Notes under the pieces: generated by a model | Told to the model about the DNA's origin: nothing | Database searches by the model: none | The model's input: only the letters and a program-made list of their open reading frames with translations | Made by a program: the position numbers and the translations under genes | Shown here: positions 21,954 to 33,673 of the stretch, in pieces | Position numbering within the stretch: position 1 is the first letter of the stretch | Layout: every line of letters begins with the position of its first letter | Source: Austropuccinia psidii | Lineage: Eukaryota; Basidiomycota; Pucciniomycetes; Pucciniales; Sphaerophragmiaceae | Direction of reading: 5' to 3' | DNA: 64,000 bases | NCBI GenBank assembly: GCA_023105745.1 | Contig: JALGQZ010000003.1 | Span: forward strand, 76,172,696 to 76,236,695

Positions 21954-23789
21954 TGTAAGGTGTGGATATGAAACTTTGATTAAAAATCAAGTACTTTTCC
22001 TGTCCTCAAAATTTGTATAAGGTAAAATTCAGTTAAAAATAGTATGAAATATTATTTTTAAGAGAAAACACGCCAATTTTATTGTCTATAACTTTATTAG
22101 TATAAAACAATAATATAAAAATTTATTGTTTTACCAACAATAAAGATTTATCCAAAAAATACTCTACAAGAGATATTTTAAGGCTACAAAAGAAATTTCT
22201 TCAAGAGCAATTTCAATTGGAAATAATTGAGCAAAGAACTGCAAGCAATTAATTAAAGAACAAAGTCTTTAAAAAGAATATTAAAGAGAAAACACGCCCA
22301 AAAGTGACCAGAGTGAATTTGGAAACAAAGTGACAAAGTTAACAGTGATGAAAGATGCTTTAATTCACTTTTGGGGTGGTTCAGGGGTAAAAATGATTAT
22401 AAGAGTTACAAACAATGATTATAATGATTTTTTCACGTGGTTAAAAAGATTAAAATGATTTAAAAGTGGTGGTTGGAATCTTTGATTGATTGTATTAACA
22501 GTTTTAAACTAATTAATAAAAGGAAAAGATTCTAACATGAAGAGAAAAGTGGGGCAAAGAAGACATTCTTTTATAGCCATCAATTCTCTTACTCCAAAAG
22601 TAAAATTTACTCTTGTCAGTCGTGAAAAACAGTCTGACAACAGAAAAGCCAATTATGGCATCATTGAACCCTGGTTTAGACCAAAAAGGGCTGGTTTAAG
22701 CCATTTTTAGCCATTTTTAGCCATTTTAGACCCTTAAATCAGCCATTACTATAGCAATACCAGGTCTAGAGCCTTCAAAACACGTCAGAATGTGTGTCAG
22801 AGGCGTAGAAACCAGTTAAAACTGTTTTTATTATGATTGTTTTATCTTAAGGGTAGTTTTACCTTCTTGGCAACAGCTAAAACTACCCCAGTTGGTATCA
22901 AAACCTCATCATCAATTGAGTCCACAGACCCTGTAACTCAATTCCAGGCCAAAAGTGATGAACTTTTGCGTGAATTTTGACATCCCACGCCTGTCAGCAA
23001 GGATTTTGGGGGTCTAGCTCCCCCTTAGAGCTGGAGTTCCTTTTCCCCCCCAAATTGAATCTTTCCAATTTATTTTTCCTTTAATTCCTCATCATGTATT
23101 ATACTTATAATTTACATATGTAATTCAATTCAATTGTACAGTACAATACAGTAATAATTGACACCTCATATGTAAATCAAAGTTCACTTATGTAATACAC
23201 GCGCACATTTTGACATTTCAATTGAATTCAATTGAAAATACTTTAATTCCTCATAACTTCTAAACTAAACACAACACCTCAATTTTAACACAAAAATTGA
23301 TGGTTAACACCACATGTGGTGTGAATTAAATTAAGGTTTTGAGGATTTTCAACTTTTGTATTGAAAATACTAAAAACTTAATTTAAGCTTATTTAGAGTT
23401 GAGTTACAAAAATTTCACCCAGAGGTGACCCCACCTGATTTTTTATGAGGAATCCAATGGTGAAATAAAATTTATATGTTTATTTATTGGATAAAAAGTT
23501 ATAATAAATTTTTATTTAACTTTTTTCCAAATTTATTTATTTTTTCACAATTTTGTTAAAATTTCATTTTTACTTAAATTTTTCAAGTATAAATGTAATT
23601 TTATATTTACAAAATTTAAAGTAATTTTATTTTTAAATTATAATTAATTTTTTATTTTTAATATAATTTTATATTTATATTTTTTATTTTTATTTTAATA
23701 ATATAAATAAATTTATTTTATTTATATTAATATGTTATTTTTTATATTTGTGGTCTTTTGGGTATATGAAATTACCTCTAAGGCTCACA
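21954..23789 (-). repeat. 5' LTR of C1
   Basis: 1836 bp, the same length as 13697-15532. Differences by eye include C/A near 13933/22190, T/C near 13830/22086 and G/C near 14687/22944. Confidence 0.96.
22568..22577 (-). promoter_or_regulatory. TATA box in C1 5' LTR
   Basis: Minus strand GCTATAAAAG, a near-consensus TATA box, present in all four C LTRs (14311-14320 here in the other LTR). It lies ~615 nt before the end of the 5' LTR in the direction of transcription. Start-site position not determined. Confidence 0.5.
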
Positions 23790-23794
23790 ATTTC

Positions 23795-25387
23795 AAGAAG
23801 AAATATTGGAAGGCTGGATGGTGGTATATATTTATGATATCATTATATACTCAGAGACATGGGAAGACCATGTACAATACATAGACAGAGTGCTAAGCAA
23901 ATGTACACCCATCAATCTGAAGATTTCACTGAAAAAGTGTAATTTTGGCCAACAAGAGCTACTAGCTCTAGGACACAAAGTCTCAGGTCTTATTCTGGAA
24001 ATTGACCAGAATGAAGTAGCTGTAGTACTGCAAAAGCCAGTACCAAAAAGCATCAAAGAGATGCAATCTTTCCTTGGGTTTGCTAGCTACTACAGAAACC
24101 ACATCAAGAATTTTGCCCAAATAGCTAGTAGTTTCTACAAGTTATGTTCAAAAGATGTAGTTTTTGAAATTATCAAGGAAAGGAGGGATGCATATGAGAG
24201 GATCAAATATGAACTCACTAATGCACCTGTGCTCATCTTAACTGACTTTGAACTACCATTCAAGTTATATATAGATGCAGCATTCAGTCAAGGCCTAGGA
24301 GCAGCCCTTCACCAAAGACAAATTGTGGATGGTGAACCAAGAGAAGGCGTAATTTGCTACATCTCAAGGAAGATGAAAGATTCAGAAGCCAGGTATTGGG
24401 CCACCCAGACTGAATGTCTATGTCTAGTCTGGGCTCTAGAAAAACTCCATTATTATTTGGAGGGTGCTGTCTTTGAAGTCTACACAGACTGCACAGCCTT
24501 TAAGTCTTTACTAAACATGAAGACTACAAATACACATATGCTGAGATGGCAAATAGCAATCCAGGAGTATAGAGGGAACATGACTATCACATACAAGGAA
24601 GGTAAAAGCCGTACCAATGCAGATGGCCTCAGCAGAGGGCCACTGGACAATGTCAAAAGCAATCCAGCTTATGACCCAGAAGTTGAAGCAAAAATCCCTA
24701 TCCATTTCATGGAAATAGATAGGAGGAATAACTTCAGATTATCTGAATGGGAACCAGAAAGTGGTACCCTTGAAAGTGGAAACACTGACTCAGAAGGCAT
24801 AGAAACTCCCATACTGGGAATAAGTTCCTCAGAACTGCATAATGAATTCTTCAGTGCAGTACAGAAGTCTTATGCCAAACACAAACAGTGTAGCATACTA
24901 CTCCAACTCCTTCAACAAAATTACAGGAGTCCAGAACTGGAAACCCAGCTGGAAGAACCCTGGTTGAGGGCCTATAAGGACAATAAGTTTCTTTTTATAG
25001 ATGGCCTGCTCTACCACAGAGAAAAGCACACAAGTGCACTCACAGTGGTAGAAAGAGACCACATCTCTTTGATACTACAAGAATGCCATGACTGCCCCTA
25101 TATGGGACACATGAGTGAGGACAGGACCAAAGAGAGGGTAGCAAGCACAGCTTGGTGGCCCAAGTGGGAAAAAGAGTTGAGTGAATACATCAACACTTAT
25201 GAAAGCTGCCAAAAGGGAAATAGGAAACATGGGAAGAGGTATGGGTTACTTCAACACATAGAAGAACCCAAGCACCCATGGGAAACCATCAACATGGACT
25301 GGGTTACAGGACTTGTCCCAGGAGGCAAAGAAAACAATAATGCCTGTTTGATCATAGTTGATAGGTTCAGCAAGAGGATGAGGTGTC
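23795..25387 (+). pseudogene. Host family-A RT end, RNase H and integrase N-terminus
   Basis: One uninterrupted frame that continues the RT cut at 13696. It contains the RT palm motif, RT thumb ([23 protein letters not shown]), RNase H ([33 protein letters not shown]), the integrase zinc finger (HDCPYMGHMSEDRT; C-X2-C-like ESCQKG with Tyr-Glu before it) and the first integrase aspartate MDWVTG. The RT catalytic motif is YIYD (23827-23838) where family A has YIDD: GAT changed to TAT at 23833. The frame runs to 25387, where element B inserted, duplicating GTGTC. Not a free-standing gene. Confidence 0.9.
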
Positions 25388-27310
25388 TGTAAGATGTGAC
25401 TATGAAACTGATGATAATATTACTATTAATCAACAGTACTATGTCTGTTCTTATAAAATATAATAATAAAATATTATTATAACCACAATTAAATAATTGA
25501 AAATTATTTCTATCACGTTTTAAGCACTACTAGTGACTTTCACAGTGCGCAAGTAATTTTCTACAAGAATCAATTACAAGAAGAATTTAATAATAAAAAC
25601 TTCTTTTATTAAAACAATAAATTATTTTAATATATAATTATCTTTTGCAAGAATAATTATAAACCTAATCCTTGAAGAAAACTATTTCTAGAGAAAAACT
25701 TTAAGAATTAAAGATGAATGACTCACTAATACTCCAAAGAACTTATTGATAGATAAAAGTAGAGAAATTTGACGTAGAATCGTGGATTTAAGAGATCAAA
25801 ATGATTTATAGCAGGATTACAACAATAAATAGTTGGATTCTATGATTTCACGTCTTTCTGATTGATTCTGAAAGATTTAAAACACTTAAGAATAGTTTAA
25901 CTAATACTTACTTGTTGGTAACAATGATATAAAATGATAATAAGATGATGATACGGAAAAAACAGAAAGAAGAGGCTTCTTTTAAGTCAACAACAGCTCA
26001 CAGAGGCGTGCCATGGAGAAAACTGAAAAACCAGTGAGTGAGAAAACAATAAACCCTTTTGGATTAATGACTGCATCATCTGTTGTCATGTAAGATTATC
26101 ATAATTACTTAATTGATGCTTTTACGTGACTACCAACCCCAATATGGTTAAGAATGAAAGGAGTAGAATCAGTAAATCTTATTTTATTCCAAAATAATAA
26201 TTGATTTCTCAAAGTTATCAATGTTATTGCCAATTTCATCACAGGTTTTAAGTACTGTGAATTTTTGAAAATTCAGTGTTTCACGTAGAATGGTCAAAAA
26301 ATGGACTGTACGTAAAACCTTTAATTTTACTAGTAAAACTGTAATTATTTTTGGTTGTACCTTAGATAATACAGTTCTCCATTGGTCCTGAAAGTTTCAG
26401 AAGGATTCATTATGAATTATATTTTTAATAAATTTTTGAAGTTTTTACCTCATTTTTACGTAGAATTGCAAATATCAGTGTTTCACTGGTTGCTATGAGC
26501 TAAATCAATGGATACAAGTGCAAAAAGGGTTTTAATTACTCTTTTTGGGGTTTATCCATGAAAAGTCATTAAGAATTAACGTGGTTACAGGAGTCTAAGT
26601 AGGTCTTTACCTCCTTGGCATGTCAAAATAGCAGGTTATTTGCTATTTTCTTAAGATTTACAGTAGTTGTGACATGGTAACCAACTACCCAAAGAGGTTT
26701 AGTTTACCAATTGGGTCAAGATCAGCCATGGAACAAAGCTTTGGAGCTATCCACGCCTCTGGGTCCTCAGAAGTTGGGTACCCTGGCTCTCTTTGATGTC
26801 TTTTGTCCCCCTTGCCTATTTTTTACGTCAAAATAGTAATTTAAGCTGAAAGTGAGATATCCACTATGGGTGTACCAAAAGTCCATGTAAGAATACCATG
26901 ATATTAAGTGCTCAAAACATGCATAACACTATTCTTAGTGTATATGTAACATGGGATTTCTCACTTTCCCATTATTTTGGCTTAAAATCAAGAAAAACAA
27001 AAATTTTCACGGATCTTTTATGTGGTATTAATGATGTGGTGTTGAAATATTTTCCATATTACCACCTCAAAGAGTTAATTTGAGCTTATTCACTCTATGG
27101 AGCTACCCTGGGTGAATTTTTGTGTAGAATCCAAAGCTGGCCTTAAATCCATGGACTTACTTACTCAATAAAAAGGTATTTATCTTTTCTGAAATCAAAA
27201 ATGAAGAATTATGAATATATGCATGACTTATGAGTTATGCCTAATTCAAAATTTCTTTTTAAGATAATTGTGGCCTATTTGGGTATGTAAAATATACCTC
27301 AAGGCTCACA
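25388..27310 (-). repeat. 3' LTR of family-B element
   Basis: 1923 bp, matching 33674-35595 throughout and the fragments at 1-252 and 253-399. Scattered short frames inside are not conserved. The LTR/internal border is GGCTCACA|TTCCCTCCC. Confidence 0.95.
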
Positions 27311-27450
27311 TTCCCTCCCACCAAAAATTAAAATTGTACTACAATTTTATTAGTGATAAAAGAATAAGGGCCCAAAGGGGGTTAATGTCCACTGTTCAAC
27401 CTCTTTACATTACTTAGATCAAGTAATTTAAAGCACATTCATAGACATAT

Positions 27451-30400
27451 TCAGGCTTGTGGCCTTCTTTCATGTCTAAATCTTCTTAAGAGTTTATCTG
27501 AGTCAGGTATTTCTGACTCTGCCATCCATTCATCTTCATGTACTGCATTTCTATATCTGACAAGATATTCTCTTTGGTTTTTACCCCTAAGTCTCCTTTC
27601 TTTAATGACTTTCTTTATCTTTTTGTCTTCATTCTGTTCCACAGGTGGTACAGTTAAAGGAGTTGGGTTTCTTAAAGGAAACAATTCTTTGTCAGCTGGT
27701 TGATAAGGCTTTATCAAGCTGACTGGAAAGGTGGGGTGTTTATTTTCCAATTCACCACTCAATTCCACTTGAACTGCATTGGTTACATGTAAAGCAACAA
27801 TAACAAAAGGTCCTACATAAGAATATTTAAGTTTCTTTGGGCCTTTGATATTATTAAAATTCAAGGTTGAAAATAAAACCAAGTCCCCTCCTTTGAAATC
27901 TGGTACTTCATGAATTTTGTCCCACTTCTGTTTTGCATAATCAAAAGCATCATCCATACTTTGTTTTGTGTGGTGTTTTACTTTATAAAGCATTATCTTG
28001 GAGCTGGAAGCTGTAGGATGAATGTCAATCAAGTCTTTCCTCAGTGTGTCTGCTGGGAGTCTTGGATTCCATCCTTTTTCTAACATAGCAGGAGTTTGTC
28101 CTGTGGAAGAATGGACTGATGTCTTGTATGCCAATTCTAGTGCAGGTATCAGAGTGCTCCAGTCATGGGTAAAGCCATCTGAGTCTTTGAATTCTAATCC
28201 ATAAGCACAGAATCTCCTGATCATGTCTTCTAAAGTTTGAATCATCCTCTCTGCTAGCCCATCTGTTTGAGGGTGATATGCTGTAGAGAATGATAACTTA
28301 GTCCCAAACAATCTCTGAAGATTGGTCCAAAGTGCAGATGTGAACTTGGGATCTCTGTCACTTATGATATTCTTAAATAACCCTGTATGAGAAATAACTC
28401 TACTCCATAAAAGAAGAGCTGTATCCATAGCAGTGTCATCTTTATGACATGGTAAGAATATGGGAGTTGTGCTATATCTGTCTACAATGACTAAAAAAGC
28501 ATTATAGCTTCTGTAACCACTTGGAGGAAGTTCAGTGACCCAATCCATGTGAACAACTTCCCAAGGGCATTTTGGTTCTTCAATATGGATCATTAATCCA
28601 AATTTCTTGCCTGTACTCCTGTTTGCTTTTTGGCATCTGTCACAGTTATGGGAATATTCAATGGTTTCTTTCCTCCAAGATGGTCACCATGCACAGTTCT
28701 TCACTTCTTCAAGTGTTCTGTCTTCTGACAGGTGTCCAGAGCAGATACTATCATGACATTCATGAAGAATGTTCTTGATAAGTAATCTACTGCACAATGT
28801 CATAACACAAGAATGTTTTGTTCTGTGGTAAATTATTCCATCAAAAAAGTGAAACCTTCCTTCAGAATAGGAATTTTTCCAGACTTCATCAAGTGTATTA
28901 ACTAAAGATGTATCTTTGCAGTATTTATCTAATAAAGAAGTCAAGATATGGCAATTCTTGTCTTGTTTATAAGATTCTCTGACCTCCTCAAAGAATTCAG
29001 TTCCAATATCAGCTATGTTAATTCCTTCAATTGGAATCTGTGGTTCAGCTTCCAAAGGTACATAAGCTGGGTTATCAGGAGTGTTGGCTAAAGCCCATCT
29101 ACTCAGTCCATCAGCATTCTTGTGAATGTTTCCTGCTTTGTGAACTATAGTCATGTTTCCTCTATATTCTTGAATAGCTATTTGCCATCTCAACATATGT
29201 CTGTTGGGAGTTTTCATGTTAAGAAGTGATTTTATGGAATTACAGTCAGTTATCACTTCAAAAACACTGCCATCATTTTTTTGCCTTGAGATATAACAAA
29301 CTGGTCCTTCTGTAGGTTTGTCATCAATAATTTGGACTTGATGTAGGGCTGCCCCTAATCCATCTCCACATGCATCAATGTACAACTTAAAAGGAATATT
29401 CCAGTCAGGCATGAGGTGTAAAGGTGCTTCTGTAAGGGCTTTCTTTATATTCTCATAAGCTTTAATTCTCTCCTGTGTCATCTCAAATACAGTCTGTTGA
29501 TCACAGATTCTATAGAGTGATTTGGCTAGAATTGCAAAGTCTTTTAAATATTGCCTATAGTAACTAGCAAATCCAAGGAAAGACAACATTTCTTTTTTAT
29601 TCTGGGGTATTGGCTTAAGTAGTACTGCTGCTACTTTATTTTTGTCAATACCCAAGCTTAAACTAGAAACAACATGTCCTAATGCTTTAAGTTCTTCAAA
29701 ATCAAAGTTGCATTTCTTAAGTGAAATTTTCATATTCACTTCTGCAACTTTGTGAAGTACTTTTGCAAGTCTTTCAAGGTGCAAAGACCATGAGTCAGAA
29801 CATATAATAATATCATCAATATAAATGATAAGCCATCCTTCAGACAATTCTGTGGGGAAGATGGTATTCATCATTCTTTGATACTGAGATGGAGCATTTT
29901 TAATGCCAAATGGCATTCTAAGATACTCAAAAATACCACAGTGAGTGATGATTCTAAGTAATTTCTTAGCTTTAGGCGTCAAAACATTTTGATGGAAGCC
30001 TTTTAATGCATCCGTTGATGTTATATACTTGGCTTTAGACAATTGAGTCAAGGTTTCTTGGATTCTAAGGATTGAATACCTATCTGGAACTGTGTAGGTA
30101 TTCAAAGCTCTAAAATCTCCAACCATTCTTGACTTATCATTATGCCAAGCAATGATAACAGGTGTTGTCACTTCAACCTCCTCATTATGGCCTACTTTCC
30201 TTAGTACACCAAGTTGAATTAACTCTTGGATATGTTTCTCCAAGGCTTCTCTAGCTCTGGGACTGGCTGGATAAGCTGGTCTTCTAAGTACTGGGGGATA
30301 TGGTCTGTCAATATTAAGAGTAATATCAACTTCATGTCCTCTTATAGCACCTAATGATTCATTATCAGAGGTAAATGCAGTATTGTATGTGTATAATATG

Positions 30401-33084
30401 TCAATAAGTTCATTCCTCATTTTTGGTGACAAAGATGGATTAATCTGTGCTTCAACAAGTTTATTAGACACAAATTCATCTTTATAATTATCTTTGGCAG
30501 AAGATACCACAGATATTTGTTTTGGCATATTGGAAAAGGCAAATTTTTGTCTTTTGTTATCCCCAATTGTGAAATATCTGTCTTTATGGTTATTGATGTC
30601 GATACCATAGATATTCAAGTAATCATTTCCAAGAATGATGTGCTGAGATGTGCAATTATCCATTACAACAATCTCAGTTTTCATTCTTACACTTCCTGCT
30701 GGGTGTGGGAATACAAGATTAGTGTCTAATATACCCAAGGGGTACATATTGTTATTGGCACTACTAAATTGTACACCTTCTATTGGTAATAGATCGTTCT
30801 TCCATCCAGGAAGTATAATTTGTAGATAATCTTTGCCCACACAAGTGCAAAATGCCCCTGTATCCAAATTTACTTTGGCTTCGATATCACTCATCAAAAC
30901 TGATGTTATACAGGATGCTCCAGCAGTATAACCCTTTCCTCTAGCAGGTTTTGTTTTACAAATTCTGGCATCTTGGATATTGGTCAGGTTGCAGCAATCC
31001 TTACTGTACTGTGGCCAGTGGTTATGGACTTCTGTGACCTCAAAGAAAGCTGTGATGTTCTCAATGGGATAGTCCTCTACTGGTGTATCTTCAGAGACTG
31101 CAGAATCTTGATCAGACTCTTCTTTCTCTTCAGTACACTGAATTTCTTCAATGACTTGAACTTCATTGATTTTTGTCTTTTTTGTGCAAGTGTTGGCTAA
31201 ATGTGAAGTGCTTCCACATTTATGACACTTTAAGACAGGTCTTTCTGGTCTCCTATCCTCTCTAGGAATATTAGAGGTCATCTTGGATTCTGTTGGGATT
31301 TTAGACCAAGTTTTACCAATTCTTGTTCTGGCAATGATATCTTCCATAGCATTAATGTAGTCTTCTGTTGAACAGGGTTCTACACATCTGCTTTTGATAG
31401 CATGTTCTAATTCTCCTCCACACTTTCTTAATATTTTCATATTAATCATAGTGTCAGACATATCTGGTTGTAAAGAAGATAATCTGTCTTTTTGTTTGAA
31501 GAACCAAGCAAGAGGTTTATCTTTCTCTGAGTTAGAAATGGCATTTTCAAATGCATTTTCTATTTTAAACCTCCAAGAATTATTGGCCCATTTTGTAATC
31601 ACTTCAGAGTTCCACCAAGACTAATCATGTTTACCATGATCAATACGCATTTTGTAATACCATTTCTTTGCAGTTCTGGTAAACAGACAGTGTAATTTTC
31701 CCACTATGATTTCATCAGGTATATTAAAGTCTTCTTGCAACATATCAATAGTCCTGATGAATTCAATATGGTTGTATTCTCCTTCACCAGAGAATGTTTT
31801 CCATTCTTCTATTTTGGGAATATCTCTTGCAGAGTAGGCATTTTCTCCCAAGAATGGGGTGAGACTTTCTTTAACAGAAAGTTTTTCTCCAGTTAAAGGT
31901 GTAGAATGTCTTGGCATATGTGGTTCATGATTCTTATTAATTTGTTCCACACTTGCAATTATTTCATTCTTCAGCTTCTGCCTTTCACTGTCACTTTTTG
32001 CTAAGTGTATAGCACATTGGTTGGTATTCTCAACTATTTTTAAGACTTTGTCTTGTAAAATTGTAAGTTGATTGTTCACTTTAAAAATGGAAAGTTCTTC
32101 CATCTCATCATGCTGAACTTGGCACATTTTTTCAATTCTTTTGCAAGAATTGGTAATTGAGTCAAGTCTGGCATGTGTCACTTGGTGCAATTCAATGTAT
32201 GTTTTGTCATTTCTCTTTAATTCAACTATATCTGATGCAATTTTAGTTAGCTTTCTATCAAGTTTACCAATTTCTACATTAATACTAGTCTGTAAACCAA
32301 TTATTTGCATGGAAAGGTTCTGTTCATCCTTTCCTGCTCCTTGGCTGTGAATTCCATCAGAGTCCTGGCCATATTGAAGACACTGTCCATGGCTGAAGGC
32401 TCTAATTTGGGGATCCTGTACGCTTGTGGGTAAGGTCTGTGCCAATTGGCTTTGCCTTTTCCTTTGCCTTGATGGTTCTTGGGACCCTTCTGTTTCCTCT
32501 GAGGTCCCTTGGGCTTGTCTTTGGATACTTCTGGAGCTGGTTTGGAGCTGGTAGACGCCACTGGTGCTTCTGTCTCCAAAGCTGGAGTCATTTCCAACTC
32601 TTTCTTCTGGTCTATGGATGAAAGACTTTGGTTCTTCAAACAATTCTTTATCTTTTTGACTTTGTCTTTGAAAGACAGGGCCCTCCATCCTTCTAAGAGT
32701 TCTATGGTCTTCTCCTGACCCAGAAAGCTGTTGATGTCTAGGTAGGAGTTCATGGCCCCCTGCCAAAGGCTTGGGCATATTTCCCACTCCTCTTCCTTGG
32801 CTGCTCTGAACCAATTTTTGTACTGGCATTGATATATTTCTATTGCTGCCACTTGAAAATGGTTCAGCTCTGGAAATAATATGATGAATTAGTGCAGGCT
32901 CAGAATTCACGTCAAAATCTGTTGGTACAGACCTGGGGGAATGGGGGGCAACTCTGGCATCCTCCAGATGTGTCTTTCTTGTGGAAGATTTGGCACTTCT
33001 GGATTTGGTCTTGCCTCTTCCTTGTCCACATCCATCTGGTTGGACTGAATAGCTGCTTCCATTTCTGGTATGCACCAGTTTCAC
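27451..33084 (-). pseudogene. Gag-Pol polyprotein of family B, two stops and RNase H deletion
   Basis: One frame interrupted by TAG at 31621 (Gag, where C1 has CAG) and TGA at 28684 (integrase WWP motif: Trp to stop). Domains: retro-Gag (WKTFSGEGEYNHIEF), zinc knuckle [14 protein letters not shown], protease [13 protein letters not shown] with intact YIDD near 29815, RNase H, integrase ([25 protein letters not shown]), GPF motif, chromodomain (YLVRYRNAVHEDEWMAE). Around 29275 RNase H jumps from CYISRQ to VFEVITDC, losing ~32 residues including the catalytic Glu region present in C1. At the expected start the codon is GTG (33082-33084), not ATG, so initiation is probably lost too. Confidence 0.92.
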
Positions 33085-33288
33085 GTCAATTTAAAGATAA
33101 AAAGTGAAAATATGAGATAAAATACACACCTTTTGGTGGTAGTTTAGCTTTTTCTGAGTTGAATAAGGTGCCTCTTTTAGCAATTTGCACTTCAATACTT
33201 TCTTCATATTCTTCTTCTGAAGATTCAGAACTATTAATGTATCTTTTACTGAGTCTATTGCCAGCTGCACAGTATTTGATTCAAGACA
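32301..33288 (-). pseudogene. Family-B spliced ORF1, overprinted on Gag N-terminus (early stop)
   Basis: Predicted exons 33288-33130, 33064-32933 and 32869-32301, with introns of 65 nt (donor GTGTGT, acceptor ACCAG) and 63 nt (donor GTCTGT, branch-like CACTAAT, acceptor TTTCCAG). With an A from an upstream exon the length is 861 nt, exactly 287 codons. The third codon is TGA (33281-33283), so this copy is broken. The protein has an acidic patch SSESSEEEYEE, a core matching C1 (IEIYQCQYKNW; AMNSYLDINSFLG; IELLEGWRAL), a Lys/Pro/Gly linker and the C-terminal helix YRIPKLEPSAMDSVFNMAR. Homology to C1 runs across the second predicted junction (P-ELNHFQVAAIEIY against KELTPPQQASVDIY), good support for the intron. 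Confidence 0.62.
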
Positions 33289-33655
33289 CTTCAAGAGAAA
33301 ATATGATAAACAAAATTATTTTTATGATTTAAGATATTTTAGAAGATTTTTTATAAGTTTTATTATTTTTTGATATTAAAAAAATATTCTTTTCAAAGAA
33401 AAAGGTATCAAAATTTAAGAATTTGAATAAAAAATTAAGTCAGAGTAACTCAAAGAATAATTTTATAAGTTTTTGGATGTGAAAAAGCCACATGTACAAA
33501 AAGTACAAAATTAAACCAAATTCCTCAATGAAATAAGATTTTAAGACAATTTCAAAAATAAAAATAATTTTTCCTTGAATTGAAGAAAAAAAATATTAAA
33601 TTAATATATTTTAGAACTTAAAAATATATTAATTAAGGGTACAAGGTTCAAAAAA
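33289..33655 (-). other. 5' leader of family-B element
   Basis: About 370 nt, very AT-rich, no long frame. On the minus strand it ends in a pyrimidine-rich acceptor (TTTTCTCTTGAAG) followed by TGTCT, the same acceptor layout as A and C. The upstream donor is not clear. Confidence 0.5.
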
Positions 33656-33673
33656 CACGGCCAGGCCCCCAAA
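33656..33673 (-). other. Primer-binding-like site, family B
   Basis: Minus strand TTTGGGGGCCTGGCCGTG next to the 5' LTR, identical over 18 bases to the family-A block although LTRs and leaders differ. Confidence 0.6.

Larger units (their letters stand above)
13697..23789 (-). mobile_element. Full-length family-C Ty3/Gypsy chromovirus, copy C1
   Basis: Complete 10093-bp element with LTRs of identical length (1836 bp; 13697-15532 and 21954-23789), starting TGTAAGG and ending GGCTCACA on the plus strand. Target-site duplication ATTTC lies at 13692-13696 and 23790-23794. Coding is on the minus strand. By eye I find about nine LTR-LTR differences, so this is the most recent full insertion here. 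The polypurine tract is minus-strand TTTTTTAGGGGGAGGGAA next to 15532. It disrupts the RT of the plus-strand family-A element. Confidence 0.97.

Noticed and set aside
23806..25392. 528-codon frame as an independent RT/RNase H gene
   Set aside because: It is a middle slice of Pol bounded by C1 and B insertions with a dead RT motif.
26898..27083. 61-codon frame in the B LTR, also at 35183-35368
   Set aside because: Conserved only as part of the near-identical LTR pair; no independent evidence of coding.
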